Assembly (NCBI GenBank): GCA_963807005.1
Contig: CAWDZK010000001.1
Location: 930,001 to 994,000, forward strand
Direction: 5' to 3'
Source: CAWDZK01 sp963807005
Lineage (GTDB): Bacteria > Actinomycetota > Actinomycetes > JACCUZ01
DNA: 64,000 bases
Shown: piece after piece, positions 31,765-40,889 of the stretch
Numbering within the stretch: position 1 is the first letter of the stretch
Layout of the letters: every line of letters begins with the position of its first letter
The notes under the pieces: model-generated
Seen by the model: the letters and a program-made list of their open reading frames with translations, nothing else
What the model was told of the DNA's origin: nothing
The model's database searches: none
Translations under genes and position numbers: made by a program

Positions 31765-32622
31765 GTGCCCGAGCTGCCCGAGGTCGAGGTGGTCCGGCGC
31801 GGCCTCGACCGGTGGGTCACCGGTCGCACCGTGGCGACGGTGGACGTGGCCCATCCCCGCGCCGTGCGCCGTCACGTCGCGGGCGGCGCCGACTTCGCGA
31901 CCCGCCTGGTCGGCCGCTCCGTCACCGGCACCGGTCGTCGCGGCAAGTACCTGTGGCTGCCCCTCGACGGCGGCACCGAGGCGGTCCTGGCCCACCTCGG
32001 CATGAGCGGCCAGCTGCTGGTCCGGGCACCCGGCGACCCGGACGAGACCCACCTGCGGGTCCGGCTCGGCTTCGACGACGCCGGCCCGGAGCTGCGGTTC
32101 GTGGACCAGCGGACCTTCGGGGGACTCGCCCTGGCCGACCTGGTCCACGGGGTGCCGGTCCCGGTCGCCCACATCGCCCGCGACCCGCTCGACCCGTCGT
32201 TCGACGACCTGGCGTGGGCGGCTGCGCTGCGCCGCCGCCGCACCGGTCTCAAGAGGGCCCTGCTGGACCAGACGCTGGCCAGCGGGATCGGGAACATCTA
32301 CGCCGACGAGGCGCTCTGGCGGGCCCGGCTGCACTGGGCCCGGGCCACCGACTCGCTGCCTCGGGCGAAGGCGCTGGCCGTGCTGGACGCGGCCCGCGAG
32401 GTGATGAGCGCCGCCCTCGACGAAGGCGGAACGTCGTTCGACTCGCTGTACGTCAACGTCAACGGCGAGAGCGGCTACTTCGACCGGCGGCTGCGGGTGT
32501 ACGGCCGGGTCGGCGAGCCGTGCGACCGGTGCGGCGCCCTGGTCGTGCGAGAGCACTTCATGAACCGCTCGTCCTTCCGTTGCCCGCGGTGCCAGCGCAC
32601 TCCCCGAGACCCCCGGTGGTAG
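31765..32622 (+). CDS. mutM: Formamidopyrimidine-DNA glycosylase
   Basis: 285 residues. P2 and E3 of the mature N-terminus MPELPEVEVV are the catalytic residues, GRRGKYLWL contains the conserved lysine, ASGIGNIYADEALW is the helix-two-turn-helix, and C253/C256/C273/C276 make the zinc finger. It excises 8-oxoguanine and formamidopyrimidines. It starts 4 nt after rnc, completing the yceD-rpmF-rnc-mutM cluster. Confidence 0.97.
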   Translation: MPELPEVEVVRRGLDRWVTGRTVATVDVAHPRAVRRHVAGGADFATRLVGRSVTGTGRRGKYLWLPLDGGTEAVLAHLGMSGQLLVRAPGDPDETHLRVRLGFDDAGPELRFVDQRTFGGLALADLVHGVPVPVAHIARDPLDPSFDDLAWAAALRRRRTGLKRALLDQTLASGIGNIYADEALWRARLHWARATDSLPRAKALAVLDAAREVMSAALDEGGTSFDSLYVNVNGESGYFDRRLRVYGRVGEPCDRCGALVVREHFMNRSSFRCPRCQRTPRDPRW

Positions 32623-32663
32623 CGGCCGCGGGCGCAGGCGGCCCCGGCGGCGATACTCGGGGG

Positions 32664-33878
32664 ATGGCACCAGCGGAGGGCGAGGACGTCGTCGGGCAGG
32701 GTCCTGACGACACGACCACCTCGTCCCAGCCCTCCTGGCTCCGACGAGCGGCTCTGGTCGCAGCCGTGCTCGTCGCCGGTGCCGTCCTGTCCCGCACCGG
32801 CCTGCTCTCCTCCGACCAGCCCGCGCCCGCCCCGGAGCCTTCCCCGTCCGGCTCGGCCAGCGGTGCCGCACCCGGCGGCGCCCCGCGGCTGGTCGCCCGG
32901 GTCGGCGACCGGCTGGTGCTCGCGGCGCGCGGCGCGGCCCGGCCGGGGGTCAGCCTTCCGCCCGGCCTGCCCGGCGACGCCGTCCTCGTGCCGGTCCGCG
33001 CAGGAGGCAACGACGCGGGTGCGGGCGCCGACGCCCCTGGCCCGGTGGTCGGTGTCGTCGACGGTCGGCTGTTCCGCGCCGACCCCGGCCGGACACGTTG
33101 GCGGGACCTCGGGTCAGCCGACAGCGTCGTCGGTGCGGCGCTGTCGCCGGCCCGGGTGATCGTCGATCGGGACGGCAGCCTGCAGGAGGTGGAGGTCTCC
33201 ACCGGGTCGGTCGTCGACCCCCAGCCCTTCCCAGGGTTCGTGCCGGGGCAGTGGACCGCCCAGGGGCTCCTCGGCGGCGCAGGTGTCGGCTCGCTGCTCA
33301 TGTCCCGGCCGGTCGGCGACGACCAGACGGCCCTGGCGCTGGCGGCTCCGCGGGCACTGGTCGAGTCCGGCCAGCGGGAGGCCGTCCGGGACCTCGGCAT
33401 CTACGGCGAGCTCCTGGGCATCGCCGACGACTGGGCCGTCACGCTGTCCCCGGACTGCCCGGGTGCGTCCTGCCGGCTGGTCGTGATCAGTGTCACCCGG
33501 GACACCACCCAGGCCCGCGCGGTCTCCCCGCCGTCCGGCTGGACCTTCCTCGGTGGCCCGATCGCCGGCCGCACCCACGAGGCGCTCGTCCCCGTAGGGC
33601 GGATCGACCCCGGTGGGACGCGCACCGGTGAGGTCGCGATGGCCCGACTGGTGCCGGGCGGCGACAACGCCCTGCTGGTCCCCGGCACCGACCGGGTCCG
33701 GCTCTCCGCCGACCTCGCCGACGGCCCGCGTGGGTCGGTCTACCTACTGCGCGACCCGGCCGGCGGCGGTGACCCGCAGCCGCTGGTCTGGGACCCGACC
33801 TCCCCGAACTCCGCTGTCCCGGTCCGCCCGGCGGGGAGCTTCCCGCCGGATTCCCGGCTGGTCTGCGTCTGCGGCTGA
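32664..33878 (+). CDS. Membrane-anchored extracellular protein of unknown function
   Basis: 404 residues. A short cytoplasmic part is followed by one hydrophobic helix (about residues 27-46) and a Pro/Ser/Gly linker, so the C-terminal ~330 residues should be outside the cell. The body consists of short strands (VVGVVDGRLFRAD, GSLQEVEVSTGSVV, WTFLGGPIAGRTHEAL), suggestive of a beta-propeller, but no family is recognised. CPGASC holds a possible disulfide. A GATACT hexamer ends 6 nt before the ATG. It is followed by a lipoprotein gene; the pair may be functionally linked. Confidence 0.7.
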   Translation: MAPAEGEDVVGQGPDDTTTSSQPSWLRRAALVAAVLVAGAVLSRTGLLSSDQPAPAPEPSPSGSASGAAPGGAPRLVARVGDRLVLAARGAARPGVSLPPGLPGDAVLVPVRAGGNDAGAGADAPGPVVGVVDGRLFRADPGRTRWRDLGSADSVVGAALSPARVIVDRDGSLQEVEVSTGSVVDPQPFPGFVPGQWTAQGLLGGAGVGSLLMSRPVGDDQTALALAAPRALVESGQREAVRDLGIYGELLGIADDWAVTLSPDCPGASCRLVVISVTRDTTQARAVSPPSGWTFLGGPIAGRTHEALVPVGRIDPGGTRTGEVAMARLVPGGDNALLVPGTDRVRLSADLADGPRGSVYLLRDPAGGGDPQPLVWDPTSPNSAVPVRPAGSFPPDSRLVCVCG

Positions 33879-33885
33879 CCACCCT

Positions 33886-33891
33886 TACGCT
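33886..33891 (+). promoter_or_regulatory. -10 element TACGCT, leaderless start of the lipoprotein gene
   Basis: TACGCT matches TANNNT and ends 7 nt before the GTG at 33899. No Shine-Dalgarno sequence is present. Confidence 0.45.
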
Positions 33892-33898
33892 TCGCCCT

Positions 33899-34774
33899 GT
33901 GGGACCCCGACGGGCGGTGGCAGGCGGCGCGCCGGGCCTTGTACTCGGTCTGCTGCTGACCGGCTGCCTGGGCGGCAGCGACCCGTCGCCGCCCCCGGGG
34001 CCGGCGGCGCCCGCTGTGTCCGCCGAGGTGGTCCAGCTGCGCCGCGACGAGGTGCTGCAGCGGGTCGAGATCGCCGTGACCAACCACGCGAAGGTCCCGA
34101 TCGAGATCCAGACCGTGGAGCTGCGGGTCGACGGCTACTCCGGTGGCGGTCCCCAGCAGAAGGACGAGCCGCTCCCGCCCGGGCAGGTCGTCAACCTGCC
34201 CACGCCGTACGGCGACGTGAGCTGCCCGCAGACGGGGGAGGTGCAGGTGGGTGAGCCGTCCGTCGTGCTCCGGGTCCGGCGGGAGTCGGACCCGACGTCG
34301 TTCACGGTGACGGTCCGCCCGACCGACCCGCGCGGCCTGGTGCAGGGGATCGCCGCGTCGACCTGCCTGGCCGAGCGGCTGACGCGGGAGGTCACGCTCT
34401 CCTTCGGCCCGTGGCGGCGCACCGGCAGTGGGGACGACACCGTCCTGCACGGCACCCTGCGGGCCCGGCTGCACGCCGACCGGCCGATAGACATCACCCA
34501 GCTTGCCGGCTCGGTGCTGTTCGACCTGCTGCCGGCCGACCCGTCGGCGCGCCCGTTGGCCCACCTCACGCCGGCCGAGCCCAGCGCCCGGGTACCCGTC
34601 CTGCTGCGGCAGGCGCGCTGCGACGGGCACGCCCGCGGGGAGATCAAGAAGCCCTACGCCTTCCTGGTCTGGCTGGGCCCGCCGGGCGGTGAGCAGCTCG
34701 CCGTGACCCCGCCGACGGCCGACGCCGACGCGGCCGCGTACGAGGCAGTCTGTTACCTGGGCTGGCACCGGTGA
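33899..34774 (+). CDS. Lipoprotein of unknown function
   Basis: 291 residues. The signal peptide ends in a lipobox (LLLTGC), predicting a lipid-anchored exported protein. The mature part begins with a Pro-rich spacer and contains two strand-rich halves: residues ~40-150 (VVQLRRDEVLQRVEIAVTNHAKVPIEIQTVELRVDGY) look like an immunoglobulin-like fold, and the second half ends CYLGWHR. Two cysteines near SCPQ and STCLAE could pair. No family recognised. GTG start just after a -10-like hexamer. Confidence 0.7.
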   Translation: MGPRRAVAGGAPGLVLGLLLTGCLGGSDPSPPPGPAAPAVSAEVVQLRRDEVLQRVEIAVTNHAKVPIEIQTVELRVDGYSGGGPQQKDEPLPPGQVVNLPTPYGDVSCPQTGEVQVGEPSVVLRVRRESDPTSFTVTVRPTDPRGLVQGIAASTCLAERLTREVTLSFGPWRRTGSGDDTVLHGTLRARLHADRPIDITQLAGSVLFDLLPADPSARPLAHLTPAEPSARVPVLLRQARCDGHARGEIKKPYAFLVWLGPPGGEQLAVTPPTADADAAAYEAVCYLGWHR

Positions 34775-35115
34775 CCCGCGCCGCGCGGCAGCCGCGACCG
34801 CCGGCCGCGGGGCAGTCGTACCGGGCCGGCCGAAGGCCGCTGACCAGGTCGTTTGCTGCCGGCTTCGGGCCTTTCCCGGCCCTTTCGCGGCGAAAGGGGA
34901 CGCTGTCCTCGCCTGGACTCACCCGTTCGGGCTACCGGTTCGCTGTCACCTCCCTGTGACCTCTTGACCGGTCGGAGCACGGGTGTCACCCTGGATTTGA
35001 GCCCCCCACGCCGCCCCGGCCGGTGACCATGCCCGGTCGCTGCGCGCGAGGCAGGGCGGATCGGCTCACACGTCCCGCAACGAGGCGGGCCGGACCGCAG
35101 GTGGAGGAAACCCGC
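34775..35115 (+). other. Gap with hairpins and a long leader before the small coiled-coil gene
   Basis: 341 bp without a gene. A CCCTTTCG/CGAAAGGG hairpin lies near 34879-34897 and may end the lipoprotein transcript. From the promoter at 34964-34992 about 117 nt of leader remain before the ATG at 35116. The leader holds complementary words (GCCGCCC near 35010 and GGGCGG near 35056), so it can fold, but it matches no riboswitch I know. Confidence 0.45.
34964..34992 (+). promoter_or_regulatory. Candidate promoter of the small coiled-coil gene
   Basis: TTGACC (34964-34969) and CACCCT (34987-34992) are separated by 17 bp. The -35 is a good match; the -10 keeps A2 and T6 only. Confidence 0.5.
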
Positions 35116-35310
35116 ATGGCGAAGGCTCTCATCGGTCATGTCGGTGGCCCCGACACCCGCGTGATCATGGAGATGCGGCGTCTGCAGGAACGAGTACGCA
35201 GCCTTGAGACCGAGGTCGTGCGGCTTCGCGCGGAGAACGACCGGCTGGCCGCCGGTGCCGCGGAGGAGTCGCTGATGTCGATCGAGGTCAAGGAGCCCGC
35301 GCTCGCCTGA
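35116..35310 (+). CDS. Small conserved coiled-coil protein
   Basis: 64 residues from the ATG at 35116, with GGAGG 8 nt upstream. It starts MAKALIGHVGGPD, followed by a leucine-zipper-like helix (MRRLQERVRSLETEVVRLRAENDRLAAG) and a short acidic end. Proteins with the same AKAL.GHVGGPD start are common in actinobacteria, but no function is known to me. Likely dimeric. The long leader and the following terminator-like hairpin suggest a separately regulated single gene. Confidence 0.8.
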   Translation: MAKALIGHVGGPDTRVIMEMRRLQERVRSLETEVVRLRAENDRLAAGAAEESLMSIEVKEPALA

Positions 35311-35356
35311 GTCGCGCAGCACCCCCAGCACCACGCAGCAGGAGCACCGGACACCC

Positions 35357-35386
35357 GAGGGGACGTCGCCCCGGCGACGTCCCCTC
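35357..35386 (+). terminator. Hairpin terminator after the small coiled-coil gene
   Basis: GAGGGGACGTCGCC (35357-35370) pairs perfectly with GGCGACGTCCCCTC (35373-35386), leaving about 13 bp of stem with a tight loop. It starts 46 nt after the stop. Followed by CCTCATG rather than a T-tract. Confidence 0.65.
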
Positions 35387-35484
35387 CCTCATGCCAGGAA
35401 CGGTCCGGGCCGGCGGTTCCCTGCGGCTTTCGCCCGTTTTCGGGGAGAACGTGACGTCCGTCACCTCCGCTCGTTGGTCACGGC

Positions 35485-37068
35485 ATGCCGCACACCCGCC
35501 GCCCCGCCGCCCGCTCGCTGGCCACCGCCGCCCTCGCCCTCGCCGCCCTCGGCCTCGGCCTGGTCGCGCCGACCTCCGCCTCCGCCCACGGGGGCGGCGG
35601 AGCGGCCCAGAACAGCAAGCGCCAGCAGTTCCAGGACGGCGTCTCGGTGCCGATCGTGTCCTCGCCGAACATCCGGCTGGTCACGAACGTCCCGGACACG
35701 GCCGGCATCTCCGGGGTGTTCGCCCGCTCGGCGCCGTACTTCTACGTCTCCAGCACCGACAGCATCACCGTGTACGACGTCAGCGACCCCACCCACCCGA
35801 CGCCCACCGGGGTGCTGCCCAACCTGGTCTTCGAGAACGAGGCGATGAACTACGGCGAGAAGAAGGTCGACGGCGCCGTCAACCGCTTCGTCCTGGTGGG
35901 CGCCGACCTGATCGAGGCCAGCCCGACAGCGCCGGACCACATCGGGCGGTCCAACGAGGTGATGGTCGTCGACGTCACCGACCCGGCCAACCCGCGGATC
36001 CGCTCCCGGGTCGCCACCACCACCAACACCCACACGGTGAGCTGCATCCACGAGACCGACTGCCGGTACGCCTACACCGCGGGGCGCAACGGCCAGTTCT
36101 CGATCGTGGACCTCTCCGACCTGGACCATCCCGTCGAGGTCGACTCGGACCCGACGATGGACGGCACCCAGCCCTTCACCTCGCCCGCCGGCGGCCCCAA
36201 CGCGGCCTTCACCAACGGCGCCGGGCACAAGTGGAACTTCGACGACGCCGGCTACGGCACCCACGTCGGCTCCGGCGGCAGCGCGATGTTCGACGTGTCC
36301 GACCCGATCCACCCGCGGCTGGTCGCGACGACCGACGAGCACGGCGTGCAGGGACCCTGGAACGACTTCATCCACCACAACTCGCTGCGGCCGAACGCGT
36401 CGCGCTTCACGCCGGGCCAGGCCCCCAGCGTCGAGAACGGCAACGTCCTGCTGGTCACCGAGGAGGACTACGAGAACACCGACTGCGCCACGGCCGGGAG
36501 CTTCCAGACGTGGTACGTCGGGGGGCAGCTGGGAAGTCCCGACGGCACGCCCGGCACGATCACCCCGCTGGACCGGATCAACCCCGTGGACGCCGGCGAG
36601 GGTGTCTCCGCCCCCCACATGGCGTTCTGCTCGGCGCACTGGTTCGACTACCACCCCAGCGGCATCGTGGCCGAGGGCTTCTACGAGGGCGGCCTGCGCC
36701 TGCTCGACGTGCGGGACCCGAGCGACATCAAGGAGTACGGCTACGTCGCCAGCGGGCTGTCGGAGGTGTGGGACGCGTACTGGGTCCCGCAGCGCAACGC
36801 CGCCGGCGTCGCGACCGGTGACAAGAAGACCAACATCGTCTACACCGTCGACGCCGTGCGCGGCCTGGACGTCTACACGGTGGACCTGCCGGGCTCCGGC
36901 GGCTCCGGCGGTGGGGTGCTGACCGGTCTGACCGGGCTGCTGGGTGCCGGCGGCCCCCAGGGCCCCGACCCCGCGCTCGCGCTGGCCGCGCTGACGGTGG
37001 TCGCCCTGGCCGGGCTGGGAACGGCGCGCCGCCGCCGCCTGGCGCCGGTGCGGGGGAGCGGCCGGTAG
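35485..37068 (+). CDS. Secreted, probably membrane-anchored LVIVD-repeat protein
   Basis: 527 residues. A signal peptide (twin arginines in TRRPAARS, hydrophobic core, TSASA cleavage site) leads to a beta-propeller-like body with LVIVD-type repeats such as FYVSSTDSITVYDVSDPTHP, EVMVVDVTDPANPR and LRLLDVRDPSDIKEYG. The C-terminus has a Gly/Ser linker, one hydrophobic helix and an RRRR stop, so the protein is likely tethered to the membrane. Four cysteines may form disulfides. Function unknown. The inverted repeat GTGACG-TC-CGTCAC at 35451-35464 just upstream is a possible operator. Confidence 0.8.
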   Translation: MPHTRRPAARSLATAALALAALGLGLVAPTSASAHGGGGAAQNSKRQQFQDGVSVPIVSSPNIRLVTNVPDTAGISGVFARSAPYFYVSSTDSITVYDVSDPTHPTPTGVLPNLVFENEAMNYGEKKVDGAVNRFVLVGADLIEASPTAPDHIGRSNEVMVVDVTDPANPRIRSRVATTTNTHTVSCIHETDCRYAYTAGRNGQFSIVDLSDLDHPVEVDSDPTMDGTQPFTSPAGGPNAAFTNGAGHKWNFDDAGYGTHVGSGGSAMFDVSDPIHPRLVATTDEHGVQGPWNDFIHHNSLRPNASRFTPGQAPSVENGNVLLVTEEDYENTDCATAGSFQTWYVGGQLGSPDGTPGTITPLDRINPVDAGEGVSAPHMAFCSAHWFDYHPSGIVAEGFYEGGLRLLDVRDPSDIKEYGYVASGLSEVWDAYWVPQRNAAGVATGDKKTNIVYTVDAVRGLDVYTVDLPGSGGSGGGVLTGLTGLLGAGGPQGPDPALALAALTVVALAGLGTARRRRLAPVRGSGR

Positions 37069-37163
37069 GCTCTGCCTCGGCCTTCCCCGCCGACGTACCA
37101 CCCGCCGTACCCCGTCCGCCCTCCGGCCGGACGGTCGTGCGCGGGGCCTGAGGAGCTCAGCTC

Positions 37164-40100
37164 GTGCACCTGAAGAGCCTCACCCTCAAGGGGTTCAAGT
37201 CCTTCGCGTCGGCCACCACGTTCCACTTCGAGCCGGGTATCACGGCCGTCGTCGGGCCGAACGGCTCGGGCAAGTCCAACGTCGTCGACGCCCTGGCCTG
37301 GGTCATGGGCGAGCAGGGCGCGAAGTCCCTGCGCGGCGGCAAGATGGAGGACGTCATCTTCGCCGGCAGCGCCGGCAAGGACGGGGCTGCCGGGCGGGCG
37401 CCGCTGGGCCGGGCCGAGGTGGCGCTCACGATCGACAACGCCGACGGCGCGCTGCCCATCGACTACGCCGAGGTCACGATCTCGCGGATCATGTTCCGCA
37501 ACGGCGGCTCCGAGTACTCGATCAACGGCCAGCCGTGCCGGCTGCTCGACGTCCAGGAGCTGCTGTCCGACTCCGGGATCGGCCGGGAGATGCACGTCAT
37601 CGTCGGCCAGGGCCAGCTCGACGCGGTCCTCTCGGCCGGCCCGGAGGAGCGCCGCGGCTTCATCGAGGAGGCGGCCGGCGTCCTCAAGCACCGCAAGCGC
37701 AAGGAGAAGGCGCTGCGGAAGCTGGACTCGATGCAGGCCAACCTCACGCGTGTCCAGGACCTCACCGTCGAGCTGCGCCGCCAGCTCAAGCCGTTGGGGC
37801 GGCAGGCCGAGGTCGCCCGCCGGGCCGCGGTCATCCAGTCCGACCTGCGCGACTCCCGGCTGCGGATCCTCGCCGACGACCTGGTGCAGCTCACTGCGAC
37901 CCTCGAGGCCGAGGTGGCCGACGAGACGGCGCTGCGCCGTCGGCGCGGCGAGGTGGAGGCCGCGCTGGCCGAGGCCGGCGAGCGCGAGGCCCTGCTCGAG
38001 CAGGCGCGGGCGGCGGAGGCACCGACCCTCGCCCGGGCGCAGGAGACCTGGTACCGCCTGTCGTCGCTGCGTGAGCGCTTCCGCGGCACCGGGTCGCTGG
38101 CCGCGGAGCGGGTCCGGCACCTGGCAGATCCCGACGACCAGGACGGGAACCGGCTCGCGGCCCAGCAGTCCGGCGACCTGCGCGACCCCGACCAGCTGGA
38201 CGCCGAGGCGCAGCGGGTCCGGGCGGAGGAGTCGGAGTTCCAGGCCGGCGTCGACCGGGACAGTGCGGCGCTGGCCGCTGCCGTGACCGCCCGCCAGCAG
38301 GTCGAGCAGGCCCTGGCCGAGGAGCAGCAGCGGGTCGCCGCGGCCGCCCGGGCGGCCGCCGACCGGCGCGAAGGCCTGGCCCGACTGGCCGGCCAGGTCG
38401 CTGCCCGCCGCAGCCGGGTCGAGGGCGGCGAGGCCGAGCTCGGCCGGCTCACCCCCGCCCGCGACGAGGCCGCCGAGCGGGCCCGGGTCGCCGAGCACGA
38501 GTTCACGACGCTGGAGACCCAGGTCGCGGGGCTGGACGCCGGCGAGGAGGACCTCGACACCGACCACGAGGAGGCGGCGCTGCGGCTGGCCGCCGCCGAG
38601 GAGAAGGTCACGGCGCTGCGGCAGGAGGAGCGTGACGCCGAGCGCGAGCGGGCCGCACTCACCGCGCGCAAGGAGGCCCTCGAGCTCGGGCTGGCCCGCA
38701 AGGACGGCGCCGGCACCCTGCTGGCTGCGAGCGACCGGCTCTCCGGGGTGCTCGGCTCGGTCGCGGCGCTGCTCACCGTCGAGCCCGGGTTCGAGACGGC
38801 GGTCGCGGCGGCCCTCGGGTCGGCCGCCGACGCCGTGGTCGTGCGGGACCTCGCGGCAGCCGAGGACGCGATCCGGCTGCTGAAGCACGACGACGCCGGT
38901 CGCGCCGGACTGCTCGTCGAGGCCGACGCGGCGTCGTACGACGAGCGATCGACCGACCTGCCGCCGGGCGCGCGGCGCGCCCTCGACGTCGTGACGGTGC
39001 CGGCTTCGCTGCGGTCCGCGGTGACCCGGCTGCTCGCCGGTGTGGTCGTCGTCGAGGACCTGGCCGCGGCCCGCCGGGTGGTCGAGGCGCAGCCGGAGCT
39101 GTCCGCCGTCACCCGCGACGGCGACGTCCTGGGCCGGGACCGCGCCGCCGGCGGCTCGGCGTCCGCGCCCAGCCTGCTCGAGGTGCAGGGTGCCGTCGAC
39201 GAGGCGGCGCACCAGCTCACCGAGGCCGGCCACCGGCTCGACCGCGTGCGCTTCCAGCTGCAGGCCGCTCTCGACGAGCAGGCCGTCACCACCCGCGACG
39301 TGCAGGCTGCGCTGGACCGGTTGCACGAGTCCGACGCCCGGATGTCGGCCGTGGCCGAGCAGCTCGGCCAGCTCGGTGCCCAGGCCCGGGCCGCCCGCGG
39401 GGAGTCCGAGCGGCTGCAGCGCGCGGTCGCGGCCGCGGCCGAGGCGCTCGAGGCCGACCGGGCGGCGCTGGCCGAGCTCGAAGCCCGGCACGAGGCGGCC
39501 CTGTCGGCTCCCGAGGAGGGCGAGCCGGACACCAGCCACCGGGACGAGCTCGAGCACGCCGGCAGGAGCGCCCGGCAGGCCGAGATGGACGCGCGGCTCG
39601 CGGTGCGCACCGGCGAGGAGCGGGTGCGTGCCCTGGCCGGCCGGGCCGACCAGCTGGCCCGGGCCGCGGCCCAGGAGCGGGAGAACCGGGCCCTGGCCGA
39701 GGCGCGCCGGGCCCGCCGGGCCCGGGAGGCCGCGGTGGCCCGCGAGGTGGCGCTGGCCGCGCAGGCGGCTCTCGGGCACCTGGAGCACTCCCTGGCCCGG
39801 GCCGCCGAGGCCCGGGAGCAGGCCGAGCAGGCCCGGGCCGAGCGGGACGCCGAGCTGGGTGTCCTGCGGACCCGGCTGCGCGAGCTGGGCACCGAGCTGG
39901 AGCGGCTCACCGACAGCGTGCACCGGGACGAGGTGGCCCGGGCCGAGCAGCGGCTGCGGATCGAGGCCCTGCAGCAGAAGGCGCTGGAGGACCTCGGCGT
40001 CGAGCCCGAGGCGCTGCTGGACGAGTACGGCCCGCACCGGCTGGTACCGCCGTCGCCACCCGACCCGGGCGAGGAGCGCGAGGTGGAGCCCGACCCGGCG

Positions 40101-40769
40101 CCGTACGTGCGGGCGGAGCAGGAGAAGCGGCTGCGCGCGGCGGAGCGCGCGCTCGCCCTGCTGGGCCGGGTGAACCCGCTCGCGCTGGAGGAGTACGCCG
40201 CGCTGGAGGAGCGCCACCAGTTCCTGGCCGAGCAGCTCGAGGACCTCAAGGCGACCCGGCGCGACCTCATGGACATCATCCGCGAGGTCGACGAGCGGGT
40301 GGAGCAGGTCTTCACCGCGGCCTTCCACGACACGGCCCGCGAGTTCGAGAGCGTTTTCGCCCGGCTGTTCCCGGGCGGCGAGGGCCGTCTGGTGCTCACC
40401 GAGCCGGGGGACATGCTCACGACCGGCATCGAGGTGGAGGCCCGTCCGCCGGGCAAGAAGGTCAAGCGGCTCTCGCTGCTCTCCGGCGGCGAGCGGTCGC
40501 TGACGGCCGTCGCGCTGCTGGTGGCGATCTTCAGGGCGCGGCCGAGCCCGTTCTACGTCATGGACGAGGTCGAGGCAGCCCTCGACGACACCAACCTGGG
40601 CCGGCTGATCGCGATCATGGAGGAGCTGCGGGAGGCGTCCCAGCTCATCGTGATCACCCACCAGAAGCGGACGATGGAGGTCGCCGACGCGCTCTACGGC
40701 GTGTCGATGCGCGGTGACGGCATCACCACCGTGATCGGCCAGCGGCTGCGGGAGCCCGAGCCGGCCTGA
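37164..40769 (+). CDS. smc: Chromosome partition protein SMC
   Basis: 1201 residues, full length. Walker A GPNGSGKSN at 31-39, long coiled coils on both sides of a hinge (~520-660, including LLTVEPGFETAVAAALG), the C-motif LSGGERSLTA near 1107 and Walker B YVMDEVEAALDDTN near 1133. It forms the condensin-like complex with ScpA/ScpB that organises the chromosome. GTG start, matching the family start MHLKSLTLKGFKSF. The coiled coil is unusually rich in Ala, Glu and Arg, as expected from GC content. Near ftsY, as in many Gram-positive bacteria. Confidence 0.97.
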   Translation: MHLKSLTLKGFKSFASATTFHFEPGITAVVGPNGSGKSNVVDALAWVMGEQGAKSLRGGKMEDVIFAGSAGKDGAAGRAPLGRAEVALTIDNADGALPIDYAEVTISRIMFRNGGSEYSINGQPCRLLDVQELLSDSGIGREMHVIVGQGQLDAVLSAGPEERRGFIEEAAGVLKHRKRKEKALRKLDSMQANLTRVQDLTVELRRQLKPLGRQAEVARRAAVIQSDLRDSRLRILADDLVQLTATLEAEVADETALRRRRGEVEAALAEAGEREALLEQARAAEAPTLARAQETWYRLSSLRERFRGTGSLAAERVRHLADPDDQDGNRLAAQQSGDLRDPDQLDAEAQRVRAEESEFQAGVDRDSAALAAAVTARQQVEQALAEEQQRVAAAARAAADRREGLARLAGQVAARRSRVEGGEAELGRLTPARDEAAERARVAEHEFTTLETQVAGLDAGEEDLDTDHEEAALRLAAAEEKVTALRQEERDAERERAALTARKEALELGLARKDGAGTLLAASDRLSGVLGSVAALLTVEPGFETAVAAALGSAADAVVVRDLAAAEDAIRLLKHDDAGRAGLLVEADAASYDERSTDLPPGARRALDVVTVPASLRSAVTRLLAGVVVVEDLAAARRVVEAQPELSAVTRDGDVLGRDRAAGGSASAPSLLEVQGAVDEAAHQLTEAGHRLDRVRFQLQAALDEQAVTTRDVQAALDRLHESDARMSAVAEQLGQLGAQARAARGESERLQRAVAAAAEALEADRAALAELEARHEAALSAPEEGEPDTSHRDELEHAGRSARQAEMDARLAVRTGEERVRALAGRADQLARAAAQERENRALAEARRARRAREAAVAREVALAAQAALGHLEHSLARAAEAREQAEQARAERDAELGVLRTRLRELGTELERLTDSVHRDEVARAEQRLRIEALQQKALEDLGVEPEALLDEYGPHRLVPPSPPDPGEEREVEPDPAPYVRAEQEKRLRAAERALALLGRVNPLALEEYAALEERHQFLAEQLEDLKATRRDLMDIIREVDERVEQVFTAAFHDTAREFESVFARLFPGGEGRLVLTEPGDMLTTGIEVEARPPGKKVKRLSLLSGGERSLTAVALLVAIFRARPSPFYVMDEVEAALDDTNLGRLIAIMEELREASQLIVITHQKRTMEVADALYGVSMRGDGITTVIGQRLREPEPA

Positions 40770-40876
40770 CCCCGAGCGACCGGTGGCGGGGCTGCCTGCC
40801 GCCCACCGGCACGTCGGGCCGCGGCCCGCAAGGTGTGGGCACCTCGCCGGTGGCGTTTGGGGCAGGTTTCTGCCGG

Positions 40877-40882
40877 TAACGT
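40877..40882 (+). promoter_or_regulatory. -10 element TAACGT before the 88-residue membrane protein
   Basis: TAACGT ends 7 nt before the GTG at 40890, so the transcript could be leaderless; the intervening GGAGGGG would then be untranscribed or barely transcribed. An in-frame GTG at 40881 overlaps the hexamer and is less likely. Confidence 0.4.
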
Positions 40883-40889
40883 GGAGGGG

